Positions 35,306 through 46,904 of a DNA stretch of 64,000 bases are shown piece by piece. Numbering within the stretch: the stretch's first letter is position 1; each line of letters begins with the position of its first letter. A program made the position numbers and the translations under genes. Source of the stretch: Hymenopus coronatus (Eukaryota > Arthropoda > Insecta > Mantodea > Hymenopodidae); contig CM060880.1 of NCBI GenBank assembly GCA_030762935.1, positions 10,512,501 to 10,576,500 on the forward strand. Direction: 5' to 3'. The notes below the pieces were generated by a model. The model made no database searches and was not told the DNA's origin. It saw nothing but the letters and a program-made list of their open reading frames with translations.

Positions 35306-35588
35306 ACCAAAAATATCGTAATCCAGAATGAATGGGAGGAAGAATTTTCTTTTTGTAAATGCGAAATGTCTTATTTGTAAGCACCGCTTATTTTGGGGTT
35401 CCGATGTATTATTAAACGATACTTTGAAAAGTATCATTGGCAAAATTTTTATCAAAACCACCATTAAATATTGGGATTTATTTAAATCTGTTCCCAATGA
35501 AAATTTTCCCAAATTGCGAATTTTTTCTGTAAAGCATATATCAATATTTGGTTCCACAAATATTTGTGAACAGATGTTCTCGAAATAA
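35306..35588 (+). pseudogene. hAT transposase remnant, N- and C-terminal parts fused
   Basis: The first part reads ERTKNIVIQNEWEEEF (from about 35300), then after a frame change FLFVNAKCLICKH. This resembles the start of ZBED/GTF2IRD2-type hAT transposases, where NEWxxxYFF precedes a CxxC zinc-binding pair (here CLIC). About 35 codons later comes FPKLRIFSVKHISIFGSTN, then ICEQMFSK and TAA. That is the C-terminal hAT dimerisation signature (FGSTYxCEQxFS). The ~500 residues normally between them, including the catalytic acidic residues, are missing. The copy is therefore an internally deleted, frame-broken derivative. No terminal inverted repeats were confirmed. Family recognition is from motif memory. 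Confidence 0.6.
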
Positions 35589-37319
35589 AATGCAAATATT
35601 GCAGTAGGGGGAGGGCATGATCATTTGGTCTGCCTTTTAAGACACTTGTTCATCCCGGTCGGCAAACGTTGATGAACTGGTTACAAGAAAACAATGCCAA
35701 CCGAGTCACTAACAAGAATGGCGTACAAGAAGTGTTTTTATATAATATTTGTAACGTCCCATATAACACTAACGTTGCTGAAGCCCCCGCCACTGATAGA
35801 ACGCCACGCAATAGACGTTTTTGCCTGCCGATACCAAACAAATGGGCGAAGGTAAATCTGCCCTCCACCTCTTGAATATTATCTATTGATGAATTATCAC
35901 AGAAACGAAAAATCTGAGTGTTACGTTCACTTAGCTTTCTCTAAGCCACCTTCTCGACAAACTGTTTTATATCGTTTATTCTTTTGTCTACTTCCTCTTA
36001 ATTCAGATTACCGTTTATAGAATTTTTTTCAATACACACTTCGTTACGAATTAAGATTTCCGATGAAGAGATAATAGAATCCTAGACAAATGAAACAATA
36101 CATAATAAATGCATTATTAAACACTGGTAGTAAAATAAATAAAACATTTTTAAAACATCACTTAAATGAGTCGAAAGACTGGCTTGCTTGTTGCTGCGAG
36201 GAAAATCAGTTGCACGAAGCCACACAGCATCGCGGTCTAGTCTTTTGCCAAATGCACACGCCATTAATTGTAATGAACCTCACTAATGACTGTTTCAATA
36301 GGCATTCTGTCCCTGGTTTTTGTTGAAGTATTGTACATTGTATTGAAAGCTCGTTCATATTGTTGCAACTCTTTCAATAAGTCGCCTTTATGACGCGCCT
36401 ATTGCAGCTGCTTTCTTCAAAATTCTGGAATCATTTGTGTAATGTATTCTAAAACCGTAGACGGAGTGTTTAATGTTTCACAAGGAGTTTTTATGTCACT
36501 GTCGCATTATCAGTAGAGCCACCATTGTTGACTTAGTATTTTACCATCTCAGTGTTCGAAAAACTTGTTTCTAGAAAATCTTTAATTGGCATTTTCAACC
36601 AAGCCAAGACAAAACTGACAACGGCATTTTCAAAATGTAACATTTCAGACGCACTGCCTTTTGTATTCTTCGAAATACAGTGTAGCCTCTAGCCTCCCCA
36701 AACAAAGGTAACCGAAATTATATGTCGTTTGTAACATATATTTTATTTCTTTTTTCTTTAGATCATTATTTCAATCAATAGAGTCAACGCCCTAGTACAC
36801 ACCGCACAGGAACATCCTGGGCTGTTGAAACATTTTGCTCCTATGGTACTGGAAAATTGTGTCGCAGCGTTTTAAGGTTGTATTTCATAAACCTGCAATA
36901 GGTGGAAATATTTCGAACGACAGTTGCCATTGCGGAAAGAGTGGATGACCAAAGACCAGAGAGCAAATAGTAATCCCGGACGCGTACTGGATAAAGTCCT
37001 AACTTCTCCGAAGAAAGGTCAACGTTGCATATCAAAATAACCCAGTATGACACGCAGTGGCGTTATACGAATGTTATATGGCATTGGTGCACACTCGTAC
37101 AAAAATCAGGTTTTGAACGGGTTAAGGGAGTCGTCCCGTCTTTGAAGCGCGCGTGCTTCATTGTCAACGTGTTTTCTTTCTGGTTTATGAAGATCCTATA
37201 TCCGCAATGTGTGGTGGTCTCACGAATGTGCTGCTTTAAGTGACCACGTGAATAATCAGAACTGTTGTTTTCTTGGTTGGAAAAGGCCAGAAGTATACAC
37301 TGAGACCGTTACATTATGT
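35589..37319. other. Unassigned stretch with a short HR1-like right end
   Basis: A right-terminus-like segment lies at about 35908-35960 (AAAATCTGAGTGTTACGTTC, then CACTTAGCTTTCTCTAAGCC). The rest has no recognisable gene. Overlapping frames at 36082-36264 (-) and 36090-36326 (+) are not credible. Confidence 0.35.
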
Positions 37320-37600
37320 AAAAATCTGATGTGTTCCATTCACATGACTTTCTCTACATCTCTGCCACGAATTATTGTTAATCAGCTTATGCTTCTATTT
37401 GTTTCACGCTAGTCGGGAAAAAAATTAGCAGTAATAGTCTTATTACTTGCTTTCTTGTAAGTAGAAGGGAAATAATGGAGTACTATAGGTTAAAGTGATA
37501 GTCAAACGCTGGCTGATATGTGACTGAAGTTCCTTTGTTTGTACGGACTCGAGTTGACAAATTCCTGTATGAGAAAAGTATAAGTTTTTCCAAGCTGAAA

Positions 37601-37644
<44 letters not shown>

Positions 37645-38084
37645 ACTCCACGAAAAAAAATTATATAACATAAATTGTGTGTTTTAAAGTGCTCTACATT
37701 TTTGTGTGATAAGTTTTTGTCCATCTGTTAAGGTTTAGCAGTTATGCAAAATTCTGTAAAATTCATCCAGAATAAAGTATTTTAATCAAAATCGTTAGAG
37801 CCATTTAGTTGCGGTGGGGGGATTTTCTTGAAAATCTTCGTGTCGCATCCTTGGAAGATACCAATCTTAAATACCAAGTTTGATATTTAACGTTCTTTGA
37901 GCTATGCTATCCACAGACACACACGCAGGCATATACACACACGGACCTTTTTCTGAAAATGCTTTTTTTTTGGATTCAGGGGGACCCAAAACATGTATTT
38001 CCGGTGAAACCTCGGTATCGAATTTTTGGGTGGAATGCAATACCTTCTCTATACACTATGTATATAGTACGTGTAGAGAAAGTA
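37320..38084 (-). repeat. HR1 repeat with a long poly(A) tract
   Basis: Right terminus at 37320 and hairpin end at 38084 (GTGTAGAGAAAGTA). An unbroken run of about 40 A at 37602-37641 replaces the normal CCAAAAACAAGGAATATC segment. About 100 bp of body before the G-run block is deleted. Confidence 0.9.
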
Positions 38085-38944
38085 AAAACAACAGTGTGGG
38101 CTGCTATGTCCAGCCACGGCATCATTGGTCCATAATTTGGGGATGAACATGGAAACATGTTCAATGCCAATTCAAAGTGATAGACATCTAATTATCGAAC
38201 GTTTTCAAGAGGATTTGGTAACATCTTGACCTGGAACGAAAGCTTCAAGAAGATGGGGTAACCATATAACCAAAGGAAACCGCACAGTCCTTAAACTGCC
38301 TGAAGAATGCACGGCGGTTTACATAACCTGAAATACAACAAAACAGAAATCAAAATAAGTCCGAGAATAAAATATTTCGGGGCAAAAATAATCACAAAAC
38401 TCAGCATCTCGCCACATCAGTGAAGCAAGAACAGCTCTCACTCAGCACACTGAGGTTCCTTGTCCAGAAGGAGAGGAAACAAAGGACTACCGCCCACTAC
38501 CATGAAAAAACATCTACATCTGGTTCTAGTACAACCAGACGCGCAGCAATAGTCACATTAACAAGAGAGCACAACTAGAAAAATGTGTTACATTCACATG
38601 ATGTTCTCCACCTACTACATTTCATTTTTGTAAAGTTTCTACAAACTATTCATGCATAAGCTTGTCTTATCTCCATTGTAATAAAGAGAATATTTTGTAG
38701 ACCTAGTTTCACTGCACATTTTGTTGAAGGTACAAGAACAAAGGGTAAAGACAATTGAATCGATAGCTATATGTGTATGCTATATATGCTTTTCAAAATT
38801 TATAGCTGCATTATTCACCGACAAATGTATTCGTCGATGCCACAAAACGTTGAAGGTCTGTGAAAATTTTCATCCACAGATGCTGAAATAACGAAAAAAC
38901 TGATGGCAACTTTCTGGTTTAGACTGTAGGTATTATTTTTCTTT
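38085..38944. other. Unassigned stretch with a right-end-like piece
   Basis: At 38579-38660 there is a diverged HR1-like right terminus (AAAATGTGTTACATTCACATG) followed by GTAAAGTTTCTACAAAC. That following segment also occurs in similar form at 48940-48960. No gene was seen. Confidence 0.35.
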
Positions 38945-39180
38945 GGAGAGGTAAAGTCACACTAAAAAAATCAATGCTATAGCCGGGATTTGAACCCCGT
39001 ATCCCCTCGGTCTTTAGCCGGTTGCTCTTCCACTGAGCTACCATGGCAACATGCCGGCATAGCATTCAATTTCTCAACTGATTCGTATGTTTCCCAGTAA
39101 ACCACAAGGTGATCTCAATTCCAGTCTGACTCTACCTCTCCAACTCCTGTCCTACACATGGTTTCTGTGAGAAAACAATT
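38945..39180 (-). mobile_element. tRNA-like SINE core with inverted flanks, second copy
   Basis: Minus strand: CATGGTAGCTCAGTGGAAG (A box) and GGGGTTCAAATCCCGGC (B box), at about 38983-39050. Left and right flanks are inverted matches (TCAATGCTATAGCCGG and CCGGCATAGCATTCAATTT). On the right a plus-oriented tail follows (CAGTCTGACTCTACCTCTCC, then CCTACACATGG), so tail sequence is present on both sides. Confidence 0.65.
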
Positions 39181-39844
39181 AAAATAATAATTATTTTTCC
39201 ATGTTAAAATTAGGTGTTAATTTGAAAATTAATCTAGAAGCCTTTTGGCTGTTCATCACGAGAATTGACGCAGCATGTTGACTGCAGGTGGCTGCATCAA
39301 CCACCATCTGAGGGAGTGTTTAAAACGAAGTTTCATTTTCCCACGCTCCAACGTGCTTTGTGTTAGTAAACCATTGGCGCCGCATCTTGTTCCAACTGTT
39401 AAAATCCCGACAATTGTTTATGTATAATACACATTCGATAGTTAAAGCATTTTGTTTAAATTCTGGTTTAACATAAACACACATCCGCTCTTCCAGAAGT
39501 TCATATAGTATGTTCAAACATTTCATTTACATAAAAACTCAATTCTTTACGTATTTCAAACTCTTACATTAAACACACTCCATGTTTAATTGATATATTG
39601 TACTTGCTGGGAACAGGCAAAATGTCCTGATTGTAGCGACATGTAGAAAATCAGCGTGAGGAACTAAACATGTAGAACTTTGGTTGTGCGCATTGCTTCT
39701 TGGATATATTGAGAAACTAGACGAGTACAACCCAATCATTCCACAGTCATGTAGAAAGACAACCTTTATCCCCTTCGGTTGGGAGGCTTCTACCCCAAAT
39801 AAAAAATTATAAAAACATTTTAAAAACTCACTTACCGGTCTCTA
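39181..39844. other. Unassigned stretch
   Basis: No gene, RNA or repeat was recognised. Confidence 0.35.
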
Positions 39845-40735
39845 GCTGTTCTTTCAACAGATTATTCTTTTATCTATATCGTGCTAATCGAGCTAAACAT
39901 TAGCAGAATTGGTCCTATTACTTGCTTCACTGTAAGTACAGGCTAAAGCGATAATCAAATTCTTTAAAAGCTGCCGATATATGAACAATTGAGCTTCTGT
40001 TCGCTTTGGATGGTCCCGTTTGAGAAAAGTACGAGAAGTAGTTTAAAACTGAAACCAATGTCAAGGAATATCTCAAAATCAAAAAAAGTATATGATATAA
40101 ATCATGTGTTTTAGCAAGATCTACTTTTTCGTGTATTAAACCTTCCCAATTTACCGTTATGCAGATTCTGCACAACTCATTCATAATAAAGAGGTCTTCA
40201 GAGGTTACTCCTTGAAAATTTAAAATATACAGTTTGTGTTTTTTATTTTATATACATTTTTATTTTAAATTTATGAGCCACCCTCCCCCAAGCAGACTTG
40301 AGTTATTGAAGAGGTTTTAGAGGTATTTAAATTCTCTGTCCCTCTTTATTTGGTTTATAGTTGCACAAAATTATACGAAATGCCGAATTTACAGGACTCC
40401 ATAAAGTATTTCCAGAAAATTCAGGATATAAATCAGTCTTGTAAATATAGTAAATTGCAATCAAAGCTATTAAAACAATATTTGAGTAAATAAAACAACG
40501 AATGTTTCACAGTAAGGGGTAGTTTGGAGTAGGAGATTTTAATACTGAAAATCTTCGAATCTCTTTTGGAAGACACTGAACTTAAATACATATTTGGGAT
40601 ATATCGTTCTTTAATTATGATGTTCACAGACACACATGTATCTTTTTATAAAAAATATTTTTATTCTGGAACTTCAAAGCATGTCTTTCTATTGAAGTTT
40701 CTACTTCAACTAGGTACGTGGCAGAGAAAATAAAA
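39845..40735 (-). repeat. HR1 repeat, old copy with variant terminus
   Basis: Variant right end (GTCTCTAGCTGTTCTTTCAA), body blocks to about 40240, and a gap. It then continues through AATCTTCGAATCTCTTTTGG to a decayed left end (CTACTTCAACTAGG, GGCAGAGAAAATAAAA). Confidence 0.65.
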
Positions 40736-41144
40736 CTGAGAAAACAGCATATACTATTTAGGGGGCAAATACTAAGGTAAAAATAAAACCATTCAAATAT
40801 AATCAGAGTAAAAAAACTGTCAAGTACCATCTAACAAGAGTGCCTTTGTATTCATATTTGGTATAAACAACCGCAAGTATATTGTAAATTTTATATTTTT
40901 ATTCTCTTCTAACCCTGGCCACGGTTAGATGAATACTCACTTCTGAGTGATCTCTTCACTGAAAAGTAAATTGTTACGAATGGCGAAATTTTGGGTTAAT
41001 GCAGTGCTAAAGTAGCTTTGTAATTAATATTACATGTCCATCCCAGGAGTTTCAAAACCGTATATTATTCACGAAAATGTCAGATTTATTAATAAATATA
41101 TGTATAACAATCTTAAAATACCTACAATTATAAAACATATGTGC

Positions 41145-41965
41145 TATATTCGCATGATTATCTCTAAACATTCAACTATTCTTAAAAAAAAAACAACAAA
41201 AAACAACAAAAAAACTAATTTTTGTATTTCGCGTTAATCAGGAAAACGTGTTTAGAAATGCTTATATTACACATTTCCTTGTATATGTACAATGGAAATA
41301 GAAAAATACGGTAGGCTTAAGCGATAGTCAAAATGGTTTAAGAGCTGGTAGATATCTGAGGACTGCAAAATATAATCCAAACACAAGGAATAATTTGGGA
41401 ATTGTTAACTCCACAAAAAATGGAAACTGTGTTCTTAAATGGATTTATATTATTGTTTATGTAGCAACACTTTTGTTTATCTCTTGCGGTTTACTGTTAT
41501 GCAACACATCTAGAATGTTACTTTAGAGAAAGGTTACTTCCAAATATACATTTCAATTGTCATGAAAATATTTTAAATATGCTTGATATTGAACCAACTT
41601 TTCATGCCTCAGTTAATTCTTGATAGTGTTAAACACTGCTTTTACTACAAATGGTACCGCAGGAGATGACACTATTGATGCATGGAATGAAGATGGAGCA
41701 CCAGTGGAATGCGATGGCGGGGGAAATCGGAGAAAACCCGCCCCTGCGCCGCTTTGTCCAACAATCCTACATGCGGTCGCTGGGCTCGAACCCGGGTCCC
41801 CTTGGTGAGTGTAAGTTATACTGTTTACACACATGGACATTTATATTTATAAAACAGAATGCTTATTTTTGGAGTGAGGTGCTTCAAAAGATATTTCCAG
41901 TGAGGCCTCGACATAGAATTTGTGGATGGAATAAAACATTTCCCTTATTTAATAGCAAGTATAAT
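41145..41965 (-). repeat. HR1 repeat, old copy hosting a SINE
   Basis: Diverged right part (ATATTCGCATGATTATCTCT to about 41625), the SINE at 41630-41812, then left blocks (ACACACATGGACATTTATAT, TTCCAGTGAGGCCTCGACAT). Confidence 0.6.
41630..41812 (-). mobile_element. tRNA-Leu-like SINE, second copy
   Basis: Shares body and B box (CCGGGTTCGAGCCC) with 23536-23760 but stops before the A box, so its 5' end is missing. It is nested in an old HR1 copy. The 162-codon frame through this region is repeat sequence. Confidence 0.7.
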
Positions 41966-42396
41966 ACAAATTGTTTCGTAGTATTATTAGTACCTGTAAA
42001 TATAGTTCTAAGGTTGGATCCGCTCTCAGAGTTACATTTTGTATTACTCCGTATAGAATATCCAATAAGACATCCCATAACTGCTCAGTTAAAACATTTC
42101 TATTGCAAAATAACAGTGAAATGTAGTATCTTTGAATGATATCATTAAACTATCCGTTAGAGCATTTTAAAGGCAATAACAAAGAAAAGATTGCATCTGC
42201 TTTATGCTCTCACTTTGTGTCGAAGCCACGTGCTGGGCGTTAGCTTTCGCTTTGTTTACCTTAGGTTAGGCGTGTGTTGCAACCCCGTTCTGGGCCTAGC
42301 TTCCTCCCCCCTTCAAATCATGAACGCATTTTTGTAACGGATTTAATGAACGTTATACTCAACAATCATTTATATGAAACTTAATGCATAAAGTAA

Positions 42397-42460
42397 GTAA
42401 GTAAGTAATAATAATAATAAATAATAATAACAACACTAATACTAATAATAATAATTAGAA
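42397..42460. repeat. Mixed GTAA/AAT simple repeat
   Basis: (GTAA)n passes into interrupted (AAT)n. Confidence 0.85.
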
Positions 42461-42596
42461 GAAGAAAATTGCAATTACTGAAACAATACCTTTAAACTTA
42501 AAAAGCTGAAAAAACAACCACCTCCATCTATTTTTCAAATGGATAGTTTAAATTTTGTGTCCTTAGGCAAAATAAGAATCCGCATCTTCAGTCATG

Positions 42597-43388
42597 AAAA
42601 TCTTGTGTGTTCCATTCATACGACTTTCTCTACATCGCTGTAACAAATAATTGTTAAAAAGCATAGTCTTCTATTTACTTTATGATAATCGAGATAAACA
42701 TTAGCAGAAATTTGCTTAATTACTTGCTTCCTTGTAAGTAGTAGAAAATAAGGGAATATACTAGGTTAAAACGATAGTCGATCTTTTAAAAGCTGGCTGC
42801 CATGTAGTTGAAATCTGTTTCTATGCAGGGTCATAAGTTTACAACTTTCTGTGTGATAAAAGTTTAAGTATTTTAAATCTGAAACTAGTAACAAGGATAT
42901 CTCAGAAATGGTAAATTCCACGAAAATAATGTATGACATAAATTTGTGTTTTGTCATGGTCTACATTTTTTGTGCAGTAAGTTTCTGTCTATCTCTTACG
43001 GTTTAGCAGTTATGCCAAATTCATTCAGAATAAGTCTTTAGAGGCTATTCCCACAAAATTCAAGAAATATATTTTATTTCCCATATCAATATCTTTAATA
43101 TACAGTATTTTAATAAAAATCGCTGAAGTCATTTTTGAGAAATGGTGGGGGATTTTTCTCAAAATGTTCATTCCTGGAAAATACTAAACTTAAATGCCAA
43201 GTTTGATATTTTACCGACTTTTCTTTTTTGAGCTATCGTGTTCACGGACCTTTATTCCAGAAATGATTTTTCTTTGGATACAGGAGACCCTAAAACGCGT
43301 ATTTCCGGTGAAATCTCTGTACCGAATTTTTGGGTGGTATGCAATACCTTCTCTATACACTATGTACATAGTGCGTGTAGAGAAAGTA
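42597..43388 (-). repeat. HR1 repeat, full-length but CA tract lost
   Basis: Right terminus (TTGTGTGTTCCATTCATACG) to hairpin end GTGTAGAGAAAGTA at 43388. The (CA)n tract is absent (GTTCACGGACC). Confidence 0.9.
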
Positions 43389-44210
43389 AAACCACTACAC
43401 TGGCTTCAACACTTCGGTTTTCTTCAGCTGTCCTCGAGACTCGTCGGCTATGCATTGCATGGCAAGAGGAGAGATCCGAGAGGTTTGCTGTAGTATGCAC
43501 TTATTATTCACGTCTCGTCCCGCTTACCAGGACGGTCAGTCATGCTACTCCCGTCTGAGAAGACTAGCTACATATAGCGAACAGAAACGAGTTTTATCGC
43601 AAGGAACCAGTTTATACAGTAACAATATGCTAGAATGTAAGCAGTCGACAAGTTAGGAACACATTATTTGTTTTTTATAGATTCAGTAAATTTCTTTATT
43701 CACAAATTTACCGGATTTCGCAATTAAACTAAATAGCTGGTCCACCCTGCTCTTACGGTGTTTTGCAGTCAGGGGCCACGTGCTGGGGGTCTACTTCTCG
43801 CCTTTGTTTACCTCAGGTGCGTTTCTTATTTCGGGAGAATGTGATTATCTTATTAGTCCTGATTTATTGTATGCCTCGGAGCATGTTGCTTATCTTGCCT
43901 TGCGTTACTGCTAGACTTGTTAAGCAACACAGGATGCCAAGCAGACAAGCAACCAAACACGATCCTATAATATGGTCAACGTGTAGATAACGAACAGTAT
44001 TACTTCTTGGAACGTTGTTTACCTGTGGCCAAAGCAGCGACTTACTATCGAGTACTGGCTACAGTGTTGCCAACACAGAAATATTTTGTCCGTTAAACTA
44101 AGGTTAAAAATCCGCTGAATGTTTATTAGTCTTGTTTGTCATCTTATTAAAAGTGAAATTTAAATGCACTGATAGCTTACAAAAATGCTGTGATCGTCAT
44201 TGGTTATTAT
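43389..44210. other. Unassigned stretch
   Basis: GC-richer than average. It holds a CACGTG-containing segment (43775-43823) that is related to 42225-42271. No gene was identified. Confidence 0.35.
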
Positions 44211-44768
44211 TACTTTCTCTATACCTATCATGTACATTGTTTATAGAGCAAGTATTGTATTACACCCGAAAGTTCGATACCGAGATTTCACCGGAAATAC
44301 ATGTTCCGTGTGTGTCTGTGGACAGCATAGCTCAAAAACGAAAAGACCGTTAAATACCAAACTTGGTATTTAAGTTTGAAATCTACCAAGGATGCGACAC
44401 GAAGATGCGTCAAGAAAATCCCACCACCCTCAACTACCTTTTACATGGAACTTTTTAAAAAAAATTCTCAAAAATAGCTCTAACGATTTTGATTAAAATC
44501 TCTTATATTTAAGACATTTACATGCCAAATAAAATGTACATCTTGAATTTTCTGGGAATAGCTTCTGAAGACTACTTTATTCATCCAGAATTTTGTATAA
44601 CTGCTAAGCAGTAAGAGATGGACAAAAGCTTACCACACAAAAATTGTAGAGCATGTTAAAACGCACACTTCTTGTCATATACATTTTTTTCTGGAGTTGA
44701 TCGTTTTTGAGATATTCCGTGTTTTTGGTGACAGCTTTGAAACTTTCCAACTTTTCTCATACAGGAGT
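44211..44768 (+). repeat. HR1 left part
   Basis: Hairpin start at 44211. Part of the left-end block is deleted (ACATGTTCCGTGTGTGTCTG). The body runs to TCTCATACAGGAG, where LINE-derived sequence takes over. Confidence 0.85.
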
Positions 44769-44968
44769 TTGTGTGGCGTCACTTTTGGGGAGCACTTCAG
44801 GGAACTGAGGTGTCGGGGCTACGGCCTCCTTGTACCCGATGCTGAAGTCCACGATGCCGGTTCCCCTTAAGTTGCGCCTTTTGAGGGCTCTCATAGTTCC
44901 CTTGTTAATATACGCCTGTGAGATCTGGGGCATGGCAGCATGTCTGTGAGATCTGGGGCATGGCAGCA
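44769..44968 (+). pseudogene. LINE reverse-transcriptase fragment between two HR1 pieces
   Basis: GC-rich plus-strand frame reading ASLYPMLKSTMPVPLKLRLL, then RALIVPLLIYACEIWGMAA (to 44940). This is the RT thumb/C-terminal block seen in Jockey-type LINEs (compare LLRPLLLYACPVWGG at about 9.4 kb). An in-frame TGA precedes it. Its last 25 bases (44916-44940) are repeated at 44944-44968, leading into the hairpin at 44952-44995. Confidence 0.6.
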
Positions 44969-44995
44969 GACTGGAGTCTGCTGCCATGCCCCAGA
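44952..44995. repeat. Perfect 21-bp stem hairpin at a junction
   Basis: Arms 44952-44972 and 44975-44995 are exact inverted copies (TCTGGGGCATGGCAGCAGAC... pairs with ...TGCTGCCATGCCCCAGA) around GG. The left arm is part of the RT-fragment repeat, and the right arm merges into HR1 sequence (CAGAAAAAGGTCC). Confidence 0.95.
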
Positions 44996-45650
44996 AAAAG
45001 GTCCATGTGTGTGCGTGTGTCTGTGAACAACATAACTCAAAAACAGAAAGTCAGTAAATTACTAAACTTGGTATTTAAGTTTGGTATCTTCCAAGGATGC
45101 GACAAGAAGATTTTGATAAAAATCCTCCCCTCCCCAAACTACCCTTTACATGGAACTTTTTTCGAAAAATTTTATTTCCTCAAAAATGCCTTTAACGATT
45201 TTGATTAAAATATTGTATATTAAGGGTATTTACCTGACAAAATGTATATATTGAATTTTCTGGGAATAGCCTCTGAAGACTTCTTTATTCTGGATCAATT
45301 TTACGGAATTTTGCATAACTGCTAAACCGTAAGAGATGGACAAAAAATGTAGCACACATTAAAACACACAATGGTTTCACCTTTAAAATACATACTTTTC
45401 TTATACAGGAATTTGTTAAATCTTATCCATGCAAACAAAGGAACTTCAGTCACATAGCAACCAGCTTTTTACTATTACTTCAATATATGTACGCCCTCAT
45501 TTCGTTTCTACTTACAAGGAAGCAAGTAATAAGGCTATTTCTGATATTTTTTCTCGATTAGCAGAACGTAAATAGAAGCATAAGCTTATTAACTATAATT
45601 TGTTGCAGAGATGTAGAGAAAGTCATGTGAATGGAGCACATCAGCTTTTT
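44992..45650 (+). repeat. HR1 repeat lacking its left end
   Basis: Starts within the left-end block (CAGAAAAAGGTCCATGTGTG) and runs to a right terminus CACATCAGC near 45650. It overlaps in content with the preceding piece, so the two are not halves of one copy. Confidence 0.85.
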
Positions 45651-46904
45651 ATTCTTACCAAAACGATTATGTTCTCGTTGAATGGACAATTAAATGCAAA
45701 GGACTTTTGTGAGTATGTGCTTTGAAAAAGTACTTGACGTTTAACTGCCCAATGTTTGAATAGAACTCCACCTATAGGGAAGGTTTAACTTTGTAAAGCT
45801 CGATTTTACATTAACGATGCTTACTTTCAATCGCTTCAGCCTGCGTTACAGTTTTACGCATATACCGGCCATGAGAGCAGCTGAATGATACTGGCTTCCA
45901 AAAGCATTTTAAGCCCGTATTTCTTGTGCGACATGTTAACAAACGAGAATTGGCAAAGGGAACGGGATCAAATGGCTTGAGGCCGGCAGATGATTGGCAA
46001 TTCAAAGTGACTGTAACACCCGCCCTCTTCCGGTGCATGTATCGATTTCCCATTCCACGGCCACTTGAAACAATGTTGCCACCTTTACAACTTCCACCGC
46101 GTGTTAAAACCTATCCTCCTTCACTTCCAAGATTCTGCTTAACACAGCCTGTATGCAGTCTTCTCTACAGACGCTTTACATTTATCTGTTATCTACGCCT
46201 TTAAACGCTCTAAATGTTTGAACATGTTATGAAATATTAACATTTCAGAAAATGTAGAAAAGCCAATGCGGAAACAACGGCTTATTTACGACATACGGAG
46301 CATGAACGCTTTAAAACTTTCATATTATGTGTTTGCATTATTTGTTGAGAACATGCAGATAACACTTTCGTATGCTTAATAAGTTGCAAATATATTTTTT
46401 ATATGACTATTTTAGAAGCAAATTGTTTAATTCAACATCCTTAAATATATTTTGCTCGCTATTGCCTTGACTTCACCAGCTATTCGATAATGTATTTTCG
46501 ATAAAGATTTCAAAATGTTTTTTTTTAAATAAATGTATTGCTTAAATTGTTACTTTTTTATTACATAGTATAATCTAAGCATAATTCTCCTCTCGATTGA
46601 AATCTCTCAATGTCATTTCATTACTCGGTGAACAAACAAAAGCTGATTTTAACAGTATGTTTTCTTTTTTCCAAATTTGAAGAAGTGCTTCGCTGTACAA
46701 GAGACTTAACTTAAGATGTAAGCATCACAAAGTACACTTTATTTTGCAGAGCTGGACAAACGCTTGAAGATGAAAATCTTGAACCATTATTTACGATATA
46801 TACGTAAAGTGGGGTTAAAAATATTTTTCTTTCTCTTTCTTCCAGATGTACGATTTACAAATTTCAGATACGACGAAATCTAAAAAGTTAAATCAGGATT
46901 TTCT
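45651..46904. other. Unassigned stretch
   Basis: AT-rich, with antisense-overlapping frames at 45811-46204 that show no domain. Confidence 0.35.

Noticed and set aside
38983..39050. Possible functional tRNA gene
   Set aside because: A and B boxes are good, but the flanks do not form a proper acceptor stem and the unit recurs as a dispersed SINE.
41651..42139. 162-codon plus-strand open frame
   Set aside because: Its first third is antisense to a SINE and the middle is HR1 left-end sequence; it is a chance frame across repeats.
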